64,000 bases of DNA from Oxyruncus cristatus (GCA_013399855.1 VXAY01004091.1:6447-70446); one strand, 5' to 3'. Counted from the first letter of the stretch, positions 12,954 through 26,300 are shown. A program made the numbers and translations. The notes: generated by a model not told the origin, from the sequence alone.

Positions 12954-15311
12954 ATTGCTGAATTACTGTAAAATGCAAGTGTTTCTGAATAGTAAGTCTT
13001 GAGAATTCCCTCCCCTCTCTATTCTCTCCTTCAACATTGTACTTAAAGCAGTCACACACTACTCTTGTTTTAAAACAAACAGGTCTGTAAACTTTATGTG
13101 CAGCATTTAAATACTCATGTTAAAATTCAAACCCAGTGCCCACATTTCCCTGAGTGCTCTCAGTTTTATGAGATGAAACTGGGAGCTTTAGCTGAACGAC
13201 TAATAGTATGCAATGCGCACATGCTGCCTTCCAACAAGTGTCTAATGATGTTGGGGTCAGTTTGCAATAGTTAAGACAATAATTTTCTAAACTGCTTAGA
13301 AGCAGGTGATCTCCTAACTGCTTTTATTATTCTTTGAAAATACCTTGGAAAATGAAGTGGTAGTGGAAGTTATTAGATTTAGAGCATTCAATAATGGCTA
13401 AAATGACATAGGATCTTTTTATTTAATTAGCATCCCTTTTTCGGTTAGTAAATTTGCAGACTACTCTTCTATTTGGAAGTAGCTGCCCAAGTGGAAATTT
13501 CCACTCTTGAAAGAACCTTGTGGATGTAATTTGTCATATAAGGACTCAGTGTATAGGCAGGGCTTTTGCACGGCAAATATATTTTTGTCTTCAGAATGTG
13601 TTTTTTATTTTTAAAAATTAATCTGGTTTCTCTCTGTAATATAATTCCCTTAAAAATAAATTCTGCCCTTTACCCCTGTCAAAGAAATTCCTTGGTTTTG
13701 ATCACAAGCCACATGGCATGAGAAAGACTTCCTGACATGGGTCATTTCCAGTTTTTGCTTGCGGGTCCATCTGTGTTTGCACAGTTGAAGGGCAGGGTGC
13801 AGCAGTGTGGACCAAAGGATGCAGAGAGACGATGAGAGCTCTGACCTTGGTTGTGGGCAGCAAGAAATGTAGGAATGGCTGTGCCCACATTACTGTAGGG
13901 TGCTGACAGAGGATGTAAGAGTGGTTTAAAGTGGAATCGCCTTCCTACTTCTCCTCACCCCTTCATCACTGTAATATGAATTTAGTGTTGGCATGTTTTA
14001 GTTCTTTTCCTTCCAAGGAGTTGTGCACAATCCTAATCAATTGAAATGCCAAATAAGGTGGGTTCATGGATATCACCTCTTTGTTCCCCTGGCCAAGAAG
14101 CCTACTCCTGGTTAGTCACCCGCTTGGCTAAAGAGCATAACCTCTTAAAATATACTTGCACAATCTCCTGTTATTATGTGAGTTTGTCCCTGTTTTCTAA
14201 AATGACTTATTTCAGTCTCAGCTCTCTCAAATATCTGAAAGGAAAGATGAGGCAGCCAAAGCAGAAAAGGGAAAAGTGGTGAAACACTTGAATTCCTTCT
14301 GCTGGAATGTACGCAACCATTTTTCTTCTGCATTTCACTTGTTGTACTGTGGTTCCCAAGGAAAAACAAAGTTAAGTGCCAGCTTGCTTTATTAGGGAAG
14401 ACAGATTGTTTTATTTCTGTCTTTTGAAGAAAGCTTTTAGTAAAGTGGGCAAAAAGTCAGGAGCAGTTAAAGCTACTCTGCTCCTCCTCAGAGGAGGAAA
14501 AGTTCTAGAGCACGTATTATCTCACTGCGCTGGTCATTTGCAGAACCGAGGTGCCTCTGTGCATAGGGGGTGGTGGTGAGACTGCACGCTTCTTCCAGTT
14601 TAGAAGCTTCAGCTGGGCTCAGGACTGCTCATCTGAGGCTGGAGCTATGCTGTTATCCCCAGAATGCCTGTTAGCGTGTCAAACAGACAAAGCTTTCCTT
14701 GTGCACTTTTCAGGTTTTACAATAATTAGTTTCCAGTTTTCCATGATCGGGCGAACACGGGAGTTTGATCTTTTTTAAGTCATACACAAGTTCAAAGCAT
14801 GTGTAGCATTTTGACCCCGGGTATAAGCTTTCTAAAGGGCTTTGTTTGTGTCAAATAGTGTGGTGATGGAGTATTGGAGTGGGTTGTAAAATAAAAATTA
14901 ATTTCATGTTTATGTAAATCAGATTTGTTAGTCTCTTAATTCTGGTAATTTCCTGTGAAATTCTGTAGTTAACAGAGAAAAGAAGTTCCTGCACACTTAT
15001 TGATTTGATTTTTCTTTTCATTGAAAAACTAATTGCATAGGTGGTTTATCCTTTCTTACGATGATCAAAGCAGCTTCAATAGCTGTGATAAAATTGACAA
15101 ACCTAACATTGAAGCATGGAAGAATAGCTTGAGTGAGAAATGGAGCTGCATTTGTGTGAATAGAAGGGAAATTCTCTTTTTGTTGAGGTTAGAAAAAAAT
15201 TATGAAGAAAAGCCTCCTCTACTTATTTAGCAATAAAATTTACAGTGTACGGCAGATTCATGCCAAGTATTTTTCTTCTCATCATTACCACAAGAACCTA
15301 TTTTGTTGTTG

Positions 15312-15325
15312 TTTTTTTTTTTTTT
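15312..15325 (+). repeat. ZNF521: Poly-T run upstream of the coding exon
   Basis: A 14-base T-run in a wider T-rich block (about 15299-15337), 50-90 bases before the 15388 exon. It may add to the pyrimidine-rich context of the acceptor, though the exon has its own nearer tract. Confidence 0.85.
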
Positions 15326-15387
15326 CTTTTCCTTTTTAAATATTCTCTTCTGAAATGCCTGACATCACGGTCTTGATTTTCTTTCAG

Positions 15388-15567
15388 ACTCTAACTGTAA
15401 ACTAGAAGACAAGGCAGAAGATGGAGATGTGCTAGACTGTAAGAAAAGACCAGATGAAGGGGAGGAGTTAGAAGAAGAAGCTGTGCACAGCTGTGACAGC
15501 TGCCTCCAGGTGTTTGAGTCACTGAGCGATATCACAGAACACAAGATTAGTCAATGTCAACTGACAG
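15388..15567 (+). CDS. ZNF521: ZNF521 coding exon (N-terminal zinc-finger segment, partial CDS)
   Basis: The exon is 180 nt, bounded by acceptor 'gattttctttcag' and donor 'ctgacag|gtaaac'. Both ends are phase 1: the first two bases complete an Asp codon and the last G starts the next one. It encodes the stretch (D)SNCKLEDKAEDGD, an acidic linker with EGEELEEEAV, then HSCDSCLQVFESLSDITEH and KISQCQLT. It closely matches remembered human ZNF521 (for example NCKLEDKTEDGEALDCKK and CDSCLQVFESLSDITEHKINQCQLT). The finger is C-x2-C-x12-H-x4-C, the atypical first finger. ZNF521 is a nuclear 30-finger protein that binds NuRD through its N-terminal motif and modulates EBF1, BMP/SMAD and early neural and blood-cell programmes. 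The N-terminal start and the exon with most fingers are not in this window. Read-through past the donor soon meets a stop, as expected of intron. Confidence 0.97.
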
Positions 15568-18500
15568 GTAAACAATACTTATCACTTTGTGGCTTTGTGC
15601 ACTGTTCTATTTCTGATTCCCATCCTCTGCTTCTGATCTCCTTCTTTCTTCCTCAGTTATTTTATTTCTGCACTCGAATGCTTAGGTGAGACCTTTATAA
15701 ACAGATTTTGGGACAGGATTACACTATAAATGGACCATTATAAATTTCCTGAATACCAAAGGATATATGCTGCTGTGTGTATTTTCTAGATTCATACTGT
15801 ACAGCTTTCCATACTCTGCTTATATGTGTATATTCCTAAGTCACCTGTGAATGCCGAGGATGTTTGTAAGTTGGGTTTAAGTATCACAGTGTTACATAAC
15901 GAATGAATTTGCACAAGGGCATGTTGCAGATCTGAGCTGGGTGTTGTGTTAGTCTCATCTGTTAACTACAAATGACTGTACAGTAATCAGTGCCTGAAAG
16001 TTGAGAGGAGCAAAACAGTGTTAGAGGAGAAAATAAAATCTCAGCATCAGTCCAGGGGCAGAACTGAGTGCTGATCAGATACTACTGAACTGAGTAGAGC
16101 TGGCTGAGTGGATCTGTAGACCACCCAGATTCCTCTTTGAAATTATTGTAGACAGCCCCCTCAACGAGAAAACCACATGAAATCTGCTGAAGTAGTTTTA
16201 CCCTCTAAATTTAATAGGTCTTTCAATGGTACACACTGTAGATCCAAACAGACTTGGTATAAACAGAAAGGCATTTGTATTTTTTTAGTAGATACTACTT
16301 TCAGTTTAGCCTCTACAATGTAAAATGTATTTTTTGTGTAGCGCAGTTATGTTAAAAATCTTTCTTTATTATGGCTTTGTAAGTAAGGAAAGCCATCTTT
16401 CCCATTTGGAAATGCTTTTAGAAAGTGTGCATGTGCTTATGTTTGGAGAGCTTTCTGAGTTAGCTTTGGTTCCAATGGATTCATAGGCTAAGCCCTGTCA
16501 GAGTGACATAAAAGTCAGAGCAGTGTGAAAAGTGAACAGAAGAACAAGTGGGCAGGAGAAGAAGGACAGTTGAGGAGGTAATGTGAATTTGTCAAATGAT
16601 TTTAATCCTCACTTCAAATTATGGAAGACAAAAATCTGCTGCAGCAAGAAGTTTTTGCTTTGATTAATATAACGCTTTGCTTTTCTTGCCTGTAAAATGT
16701 TTTTCTGACTTAAGATACAATCAGTTCTGTCATTTTCTAATCACTCCTATAACCTCTAGCATGTGTTCGTCTACAGTGCCTGTGGTTTCTGGCATTAGGG
16801 ATATTCTCTCTGGACTTTAATAACTTGGATATTTGTCTCTCATTTTCTTCATGCCTCTTTTCTTTCTTTTGCTCTTTCTGTGTTGAAAAATTAGTGGCTT
16901 TAGCTTATCTCTTCTTCCCTGCTCCTTGAAAGCACACCCGCTGCCCTGATTCCCTGGAACTCCCCTTTATTGTTGGATCCCATTTATTCATCCCTGGGTT
17001 TTTTTACCTTGGTCTGATACAGCTGTCTCTCCTTTCTGGTTAGTTAGTTGATGCCCCTTTCTACCAAGTGTCTTCTCTGCTTTAGAGCTTGCACAGTTGG
17101 ATTGAGAAACTGAAGAAAAGCAGGTGGGGGGAGCAGTAAGTAGGAAGAATCCCAGAGCACTGCTCCTGAACACAGCAGTTCTGGCTGAGAGCAGAAATGA
17201 GAGTGAAAATAAGTATCCTGGATTAGTCAAGTTGGGGTGCATGTGTGAAGATAGGAATATATGTATTATAGCAGAGGATGGGGAAATGAAAATGAATCTT
17301 GAAGGAAATTGTTTGAGTTCCTAAAAATACCTTTGCCTCTCTTTCGAGGAAACTTGTGATGATGAATGGGTAAAGATCAGACTGTTTGAAAGCTAATGAA
17401 GTGAACAAAAGCTGAAACTGCACACCCTTCTGAAGTACCAAGTTGACAAAAAGCCAACTGTCTTCTGTTTCTAATTATAAATGACCTAAATACACCCTTA
17501 GAGTTGAGAAAGGGGCCTGAATGGCATGGCTGAAATTGAGGATTTCTTAAGCAAAAAAATGCTAAATAGGTAGTTAGTGAGGTAAATTCAGTGCAGGGTC
17601 CTAAAGTGCATGTATGACCTCACACTAACAGTACAACATTTAAGAAAACCTCATTGGTTTAAATTATTTTTAATTAATCAGTGACAAACAGTTGACAGAC
17701 ATGCAGATTCCCTTTCTTTTCTGAAACCCAATATATATTTGACAAAAATAAAGTTTGCTTCTAGCATTTTAAGTAAGCTCTTCAGACTCTTCACTTTCTC
17801 TTGGACTTCCAGAAATGCCTTTGGGTACCATGCCCAAAAGGTTTTTTAAAAATGTGTGCTGGTTACACCTCCCTTGCTCCTCACAGTCTTCTGATGCAAC
17901 AGGGTGTTACATAATTTCTCTGGTTGCCTCCTCTTGGAGGAGTCCTAGTGAAATTAGGAGACCCCCTATGGTGTCTATTAATATGTCTACAAATATATCT
18001 GTCACTAAGTTGTTTATGAAAGCCAACGGGTTTACAAAATTTACTTTTTTCTACTCTATTCTGTCATTTGGATCAACTTTGTTCTCTGTGGAGGAGCGCA
18101 GACCATGTCACCTTATCACGATGTAAGATTTTTCCGATTTGGGTCTCATCTCAGGTATGGAAGAGTTACCCAAGGCATCCGTTACGTAAAAACACCAGAG
18201 CTGTCAGCCTCTGAAGTTCACATTTGAGTTGTAAAACCCTCCAAACCCTGATTTTTCAGATGGCTGAGCCATCCAGCTTGTCTGGATTTTACTCAGCTTC
18301 GCTGAGGTGCTTTGTGAGATGCACAGGGAACTGTGCTCCAAGAATTTATGAATTGTACAATCTGATCCAGTTGTATAGTCATTTTCAACAAACAGGATGG
18401 CAAAACAATGGCTTAAGACAACCCTTTAATAAAACCATGAATATGAAACATGAAATTTGAGTGTCATAGTGCCTTGATGGCCCCTAGTTCTGCCGATCTT

Positions 18501-18964
18501 GTGATGTGCTTGAGAATGTGGCTAGACACTTTTTGTTCTCAAATTGATACTGAGGCTTCTAGTTTTTGCACTTGAAATTATCAGATGCATTCCTCTGAAT
18601 TTTTGACAGTAAGGAGTAAAACCGCTTTATTGAATCTTCATTCTATACTCTCAACCAAAGACAGGAATGGGAAGAAGGGAGCTGGTTTATTAAACAGTGC
18701 TCCCAGTCTCTCAAAGTGTCAGTCACCCCTACCTATTCAGAGGATAGTGGAAGATGAGAGTTACTTACAACTCTGTGAGATTTAGCTCTCAGGTTCTTGA
18801 ATTGCTGTTCTCTTGCAGATTTTTTCAAAGGAGGAGAAAAAAGTTCTCCCCAACTGGGTTCCTTTCTGTAATCTGTTGTTTGAATTGAACTCATGTTCTT
18901 TTTTCTAGAGGAGGGCATAGCTGCTCTTTTATCCTAATGTGTGCGCTATTGATCTTTTCAATTT

Positions 18965-19036
18965 GGGTCTGATCCAGTATCCATTGAAGTCAGTGAAAAG
19001 ATTCCCATTGACTTCAGTGGGGGATGGAACAGGCCC
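18965..19036. repeat. 72-bp imperfect palindrome (ancient MITE-like element)
   Basis: The left arm starts 'gggtctgatcc' and contains 'ccattgaagtcagtg'; the right arm contains 'cattgacttcagtgg' and ends 'aacaggccc'. Reversed and complemented, the right arm matches about 23 of 31 left-arm positions, with a loop of roughly ten bases. The 'CCATTGAAGTCAATGG... CCATTGACTTCAATGGG... CAGGCCC' pattern is one I associate with an old repeat seen often in birds, turtles and crocodilians. I do not know its formal family name. It is non-coding. Confidence 0.65.
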
Positions 19037-20510
19037 TTCATGAGCTATTTAGTAATATTTTTTGCTATCTTCTGAAATTCTTGTACTGAAGCTTTCTCTG
19101 TAAAGGTGATGATTTATTTATGTTAATTGCTGACAATTCCTGTGATGTTTGTGGAATACAGATAATGGATAAATGGGGGGAAAAGTCCAAAAAATGCTTT
19201 GCAATACTTGTAACCAAGGACAGATAAGATGCTGAACTATATTAATTTAGCCATTACAAAAGTCTGGCAATAAAAATGTGGATTTAATAGTGATTCTGTC
19301 TGATGTTAATGCTTTTTATTCTTCCTGCAGAATTGCATTTAATAACTCAAGCCACTTGCACATTGTCATCCTCTATGTTGTGTATAAGCAAAGGGTCCAA
19401 TTAGCATGGCTATGAACCTGATGTCTTTCTAGTATATGTCAGTTTGGATCTCGCTGTAGGAACATGGATGCAGGATCAAATATGGTGCACTACTGATAAA
19501 CCCTCAACTGCACCTTCTCTCCTTCTGCCAACAGAAAAAGAAACTAAACCTTCTGCACTGCTGCCATATATGCTGTTGGTAGGGCACGATTTGTCTGACA
19601 CTTTTCCTAATTGTCTCCAGTGTGAGTTATAATCTCTTTTCCTTACACAGTGCTTGCACTGTTTATTTTACCTTTCAGCCCTCAGGGATCCTACTTTATG
19701 AAGTCTCCCTTGTATATGTGAGACATGTATATGCCTCTCCACTGGCTGGCTCTGTGTTCAGAGGTGTTCGCTCAAGCTTGGTTCTCATCAGTATCCTGTA
19801 GGTCGCTTTGGCACCAGAAATCTCAGCCATAACCAGAGTAATACAAGAAAAATGAGTAATACTAGAAAAAAAGCATCATACTTGCAGTGAACATGCCAGT
19901 CTAGTTGGCAGAGTTGCTGAATAACTCAGCATCAGTGGACATCCTGGCACACAAGACTGCCATTTCCACCTGAATATCCGTAGACCTCGTGCATGTTACA
20001 ACACTTCCCTACTAGCCTTGTAGGCATTACAGGCTCTAAAATTTGCCTGAAAGCGGACTACTGAAGCCTTTGCACTCCTAGCTTCAAGGCTAGTGGTTTT
20101 CTGAGGTAAAAGACACGAGATATTTCTCCACTAGCGATATTTATTTTACCTTTAGGAGATTAGGTAAACTTCGTTTTGTGCTTTGGGCTCTAGCTTAGTT
20201 CTAGAGCTCTGACAGACTGAGCAAGTATGTCAGGTAGAGCTGATAGCTGTTCCTGTTATCCCCTAAGCTTGTTTCTGACGTTGAAAAGGTTACTGGTTAT
20301 CACTGTGTGTCCCCTGCCGATGAAGGGATGCAGTCATGCCCTTTAGCCCTGCTCAGATATTCCTCTCGTATGCCATCTGAAAAGAATTCCAGCAGATGTA
20401 TTAGGGGCCCATTGCTCTCCATCAGCACTGGAGTATCACATGGCTGGGAACTCTTGGCTAAGTCAGTATTTCTGCGTTTCTAATTATGACCAAAACGAAT
20501 TTTCATGGAT

Positions 20511-20528
20511 ATCATCATCATCATCATC
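20511..20528 (+). repeat. (ATC)n microsatellite
   Basis: Six uninterrupted ATC units in intron DNA. Confidence 0.9.
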
Positions 20529-23011
20529 CTGTGTGGTTGAGAAACACCTTCTTGCATATCTAGAAATAAGAGCTTGTGCTACCTAAGAGCTTCACAGACA
20601 GCACACACCACGAGTGATCATGGACTAACCAAACAGGAAGTAATAGAGATTCCAGTGTAATGGTTTCCTGCTCTTTCCTCTTTTCTCTTTTCTTCCTAGT
20701 GCCCAGGAATCTTTCATCTTTCTGAATGAGTTGGTAATGCCAGGACCATCTCCTTCACTAGAAGACTTGAAAAATTTCCAGGGGATTTTGTCCCAAAGGT
20801 TGTATGCTGTGCACAGTGAGACTACAAGATAAATCTTGTAAACACTTGGTGTTACCATGCTCTGATATCCCAGATAGAATTGCTCTTCCTGCTAGCAAAA
20901 GAATCCTAGAACTGGCCAAATATATTTCATCTCTTGCTATTATTTTTTCAGTTTTCCACTATCTGTGTGGAGAAAAAATACATGGCAAGGGTCCTTGGTC
21001 ATTTCTGCAGTACAGAGAAAAATCTGAGCCTGATAAAGGTGCTTCTGAGGACAAGGACCCTAAGAAGTTAAATACATGATGCACCAAAAGCATATTCATC
21101 TGCCTCATTGCAGTTGGTGGCACACTGCCAAGCACTGTTTGCCAAGTACAGTTACTTCACTTGAGAGAGCCACCCTGTTTCTCTTGAGAGTTCCTGCACC
21201 AAGGACTGCATATGGATTTTACATTAAACAGTTATTGAATGAAAGACAAACAGTGTTTGAACTGGCGACTTGAGCTCAGGCCTCTCTTTTTCTTTAGAGG
21301 GCTTCCTAGTTGCCGTATTAGACACATGCTTCTACTTTTCTATTTGCTTTGGACCACAAACTTCTGACATTCTTTCCACAAAATGGCATTCTGTTTGACA
21401 GAAAGCAGACCCTCACTTCCAGTTTCTTGTCCCAGACAACATACATGGTAGTTCAGTGTGCTTCTTTGAGTTTGCAAGTTGTCAACTCGCATCCTTTCAG
21501 GATTATGTGGCCCAGAACCCACATCTGCAACTCTAAATTCTTGATATTTGGGGAAAAAGGGGATTAGGGTGGTAACTAAGACTCGGTATCCAAAGGGCAT
21601 AATTTTGCATTCAGAGGGCAACGTAAAACCTGTTCACTGGACTTGGATGGAAGATTTATATGCATTACTGAATGGTCAACACTATACAGAATCTGCCACA
21701 CAGAAGTTTGTGTGCAAAACTGCATGCTCCTATGGAGGATAGAGGAAGGTCTTGATGGTTGTGTTCTTAGATTTTCATATCAAAATTTTGAAAAAAATAC
21801 TTCTGTCTTACAAACATGCTCAGACATGGAGGGAACTTGTATAGGCTGGAGCTGGAAGCTGTGAAAGTAGACTGCATAGCCTTCTTGCTCTTCTTCAAAA
21901 CCTGTGTGCTTTATCTTTAGGAGACAATAGATCCATGATGAACAGCCAGCACAGGCATAAACCCCTCCCCTTTTGCTTTGAAACCATTAAACTCTGCTGT
22001 TGAGAATGTTAATCAGTCATAAAACCAGTAGATCTTCACCTCCTGGGTGTTTTAAAAGCAGCCTGTTGCACTTCCTGAGTTGCCTGTCAGTGACCTCTTG
22101 TAAACGAAAGCAGCTGATGATCTGTATTATGGAATTGTTATTCTTGACTTGGGGAACCCCTGTAATAAACCTGTTCACAAGCATTAATTGTGCCAGAACT
22201 CTTGCTCTGTTTGGAGATGGGAGAGGATTCAAGCGGTGTCTTCCAAGGAGGTTTGAATGCTTTGTGTATATCTTTCATTGATACCTTTTTTCCTGAATTT
22301 TTCTTCTTATTTTCCTGTTATTCTAGCCTGATTTTCCATCACTAAAAACGGTTGGTGATTTTCTTCGCACATACTAGCAAGGATAGTTTTGTTTGGCTTG
22401 TCTACTCCATACGTCCACCACGGACTTCACACCACGTGAACCTGAACTCCCAACGTAACGGCAAGATACTGGGTCTGTCCATTGTCCCTGCGGGGGTGAG
22501 GGCACCACTGCCTCTCTGAGTACCATGGACAGAGACACCTCCTTGCCAGCCCCAGAAGTGTTGATCTGCTGCAGAAACTGCTCAACTGGAGACTGTAGTT
22601 CTCTCATTGGCAAAGGGATTTGGTGCAGGCAGCCCCAGTGCAGGGGTTACCAGGTCTAATTCTTGGTAGAACTGTCTGTCTGCTGTCTGCTGTCTTCCAC
22701 ATTGAAATAATCTATCATCGTGTAGGGAGCTCTCAGGGCTCATCCTGCAGCTCTCCATGCCTTACTGGGCAAATGGAGTATGGCAGCAGAGTTTGGCCAA
22801 AGTGCTCTTACACACCCAAAGTATTCGTTCCTGTCTGGAACATGAATCCAGTCATCCTGGAACGTGGCAATCACACGCTTGAACCAAGCTTTTACTCAAA
22901 GGTTCTCAAGTAAATATTCTTTCACTGAAAATACAAGTGAATACTGAGGACAGCAGTACACTGGTTGGCAGGTTAAATGACACCATGTGTCTGTCATCCA
23001 CAGTCTGCTTT

Positions 23012-23358
23012 AGAATCACAGAATCATTAAGGGTGCAAATGGCCTCCGAGATGGAGTTCAACCTTTGACCAAACACCACCATGTCAACTAAACCATAGCA
23101 CTAAGTGCCACATCCAGTCATTTCTTGAATACGTACAGGGATGGTGACTCCACCACTTCCATGGGCAGCCCTTTCCAATGCCTTTCACTTTCAGTGAAAT
23201 AATTCTTCCTGTTTTCCAAGCTGAACCTCCCCTTGAACAGCCTCAGGCCATTTCCTCTTGTCCTGTCACTGGTTGCCTGGGAGAAGATGCTGACCCCCAT
23301 CTGGCTACAACCTCCTTTTAGGTAGTTGTAGAGAATGATAAGATCTCCCCCCAGAGAG
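23012..23358 (-). mobile_element. CR1 LINE 3' fragment, 5'-truncated, antisense to ZNF521
   Basis: On the + strand it opens with 'agaatcacagaatcatt', the reverse complement of the octamer repeat (ATTCTRTG-type) that ends CR1 elements, so the element lies on the - strand. The - strand encodes the CR1 ORF2 C-terminal tail, with recognisable stretches [32 protein letters not shown] and [13 protein letters not shown]. That frame is open for nearly 80 codons, which suggests moderate rather than great age. The 5' part of the LINE, with the endonuclease and most of the reverse transcriptase, is missing, as is usual for CR1. CR1 copies do not make target-site duplications, and none is seen. The 5' truncation point is approximate. 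Confidence 0.93.
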
Positions 23359-26300
23359 CAACATTTTATGTAAACAATATGCCTTACTTCTGTGTCTTCT
23401 TCCCAAGTCAGACCTAGCACTATGACTTACAGTCGTAGTCCTAGGCTATACCGGTTATACACAAGTCTGTGGGGTGCTTTTTTGACATACGGCTGTGAAA
23501 GCATCAACTAGGTGTGCCTGATGTACCTTTGTGGGTGAGTGCAATAGCATTAGGTTCTGGAAGGGGCTATAAAAAGGTTATTAGTTGTTCCTCTTCTGGC
23601 TCTGATATTTTGTAGCTTCCAAGCTAACTCTACAGTATCACCCCTGTTTCCAGGCAATGACTTGCCCCACTCCCTAGCTTCTTCAGAGTTGGTTCAAGTG
23701 CCTCCCTGGCACTCTGTTGAAAATCTGCTCTAGCTAGATCCAGAACTTCGCTTACTACATTGACAGTCTGTTGTTCCATTTATTTATAGCTACTGCTGGG
23801 TGTTCTAAAGGTCAAGCCATTTCCTCACAGAGCATTTCCAAATGGGCAGTACAGGGTATCTCTCTGCATTACTGTTTGGGTACTGTGACTTTCCCATTGA
23901 ATATTAACTTTGCTCTCTGAGTGTTCAAGTGACATCTCCTGCCTGTTTCAGAATAGGGTCCGATTTCTGAGATCTGCCAGGTGATAACATGAGGTAATCC
24001 ATTGACCTTTATCAGGCATTCTGTGCAGAACGTAACTGCCACTGCTCATTTCAGTTTTGGGAGAGCAGTACTATAATCACTATTTGATCTATGCAGCTGA
24101 AATTCCTAATTCTCATTGTTCGAGGAAGATGGTTGCCTGCAGGGAAGGGAAGGGAGGGGGCAAGGGGAATCATCAACACTGGCACATATGTGAAGAAGAA
24201 AAAATAGTCATTACTTACCCTATGATAACTATGTTCCTTCCAATTACTGTTGTGATCAATACAGATCCTGTGGCCAAGCTTGCCTTCCTTTTCACAGTCC
24301 TCAGTAATACAGACTTTGAATTGTAAAGCTGCTGCTGATACAGGGTCGTAGCTACCCTGACCTTTATCCAGTACAATGGGAATTCATGTGTATGAATCTA
24401 GCAGATACACTACTAAAAATAAAATAATGATTGTCTTGCATGTATGCATATGTATACACCTACAGTCCATATTGACTGCAGTGTTTTAGAGAATCAGCTA
24501 CTGTGGAGTAAATAAATACCTGTTGTTTATTTTATGCTTCTGTTTTACTGGAATATATTTAATATATTGTCAGTGTATTACAAAATGGGTCTTGTTGCCA
24601 TGACAAATTGTTCTTTTTAAGTGGTGAATTTCCTGCACCTTCTAAAATAATTTTCTTGAAATACTTGCTGTTTTTATTATTGGCGTTTGCTTTAATTACC
24701 ATTTAGAAATGAACGGAATGGGAGGTACAACAGATTATCATTACTTATATGTTCAGCAGTTAAATTCATAGCTTGAAAACCAAATGTAACGAAATGCCCC
24801 ACAGCTCTTTAACACTTTGCTTAATACAGTTGTAGAAAAACCTTAATTCATGTTTATACAATCAGCTGTAGAGTTTTAAGGCTTCCGGGCGATGTGGTAG
24901 TTCACTAATGTGCCACCTATATGGGCTTTGTTTATCCTTTCAAGCATCATCTGGAGGGTCTAAAAAACACGCTTCTCATGAAAAAAAGAGAGTACTTGGA
25001 GGAGAAAGGTCCTTAAAAACATTCCAGTCCCTGCCTGGTCTTGGCATAATATCCTGTCTGAGATGATTCGAAGGCACTTCTGCTTCCATACTCAGAAGGA
25101 ATTGGGTGTAAGACAAAGAGAAAGCATATTTTAATTAACCCAGAGTGTTCTGAGCTATACCTTGTGCCTTTTGAGAAAGACACCTTTTGTATTGAATACT
25201 CTGTTGTTGAAATCCAGTGTGATGTTCAGATAGAAATTTAGCCCTGACATGGAGTGCTGCATCTATGGAAAACACTGGGACCTGCAGTCCTTTTTAGTAA
25301 AGCTCCTCTGTCTTTTACGTGACACCAGATATGCCATTAATTCCAACTCTTCTTCCAAAATGTCTGAGAACTGAGGCAAACTCTTTCTTAGTGCGAACCC
25401 TTAATATTCCTAATTTTATATCCCTGTACTTATACTAAGAGGTCATAGTCCTTAGCTGGGGATATCATTTGGGAATGCTGTAGTGTAACTGAGATCTATG
25501 ACCTCTTAATAAGCATCAGGAGCAAGAGATTGGGATCATTCTACAACATGCCCTGGGGGTACTTTCCCTTCAAGACGGCAAGCTGGAACTGTTCAACTTT
25601 TTTCTTTCTTTCAGTTTTTTACCTTCAGGGGGAAATTGATCGATTTGGAGATGATTATTCCATAATCTCTGAATTTTTCTCTTCTACACTGCAATGGGAA
25701 CTCCTTGAAGTTTAAAGGGATGAATCTCTTGTGTGCACTGTGGAATGAACCCAAGGAGTTTATGGGGACAGCAGTCCTTTTTGCACAGTTAGTATAATTG
25801 TAGGCAAGTTTGGAAATAAAATACCAGGAGGATCTCTGGGCAGAAAAGGGTGAATTTGTTATTAAATTTGGCTGACTAAGTGTCCTTACTTCTCTCAATG
25901 GATGCTTCATTTGGGATTTTCTGAGGAGGAAAGTGGGATTTTCCCAGAAATGTGTATATATAGTAACAACACGATAAATATGAGAGTTGTCATTGAAGCA
26001 AACTAGAAAAGGTGAACTAGCAGCCAACTTCTAAAAAATTGAAATCTTTCAAAGAGTATTTGTTATGGATTTAATAATGGCATGAAATGCTGGGACTTTA
26101 TCTGTGAAATTTACTCTTAACAGTGATAACAAAATCAAGTTTTTATACATGTCCAAGTAACGTGATTTAATATTTTTGCCTGTAATATTTCTGAAGCACA
26201 TAAAATGCCATAAATCATTTTGCCTTTATGTAAAAACAAGGAAAGTATGCTTTCAGGACAGGGAATGAACTGAAGCACCTCAAAATGTCTTTTGAAATAG

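Larger units (their letters stand above)
9818..15387 (+). other. ZNF521: ZNF521 intron between the cassette exon and the N-terminal finger exon
   Basis: About 5.6 kb with no supportable gene. It starts with the donor 'gtaatg' and ends with the acceptor 'gattttctttcag'. It contains a (GT)n microsatellite at 12934-12953, a small odd palindrome at 10252-10266 (TTAAGGG-C-CCCTTAA) and a T-run at 15312-15325 about 60 bases before the acceptor. Open frames up to about 95 codons occur on both strands but show no domain and look like chance frames. Confidence 0.8.
15568..22980 (+). other. ZNF521: Long ZNF521 intron, first part: no further gene
   Basis: This begins with the donor 'gtaaac'. Open frames on both strands (up to about 103 codons, for example 17815-18126) lack domains and splice context. 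A somewhat GC-richer piece at 22374-22900 carries frames of 79 and 97 codons, neither of which I can identify. Named contents are the palindromic element at 18965-19036 and an ATC microsatellite at 20511-20528. The rest holds nothing I can name. Confidence 0.8.

Noticed and set aside
15429..15689. 86-codon frame starting at an internal ATG-like leucine/methionine and running past the exon end
   Set aside because: The real coding unit is the spliced exon 15388-15567. The part after 15567 is intron read-through and the apparent start is not the gene's start.
22374..22900. GC-richer piece with frames of 79 (-) and 97 (+) codons
   Set aside because: It looked like a possible retropseudogene or LINE 5' part, but no protein family or repeat could be recognised.
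25611..26027. 138-codon frame on the - strand
   Set aside because: The composition is like translated AT-rich intron. No motif or promoter was found, and there is no similarity that I recognise.
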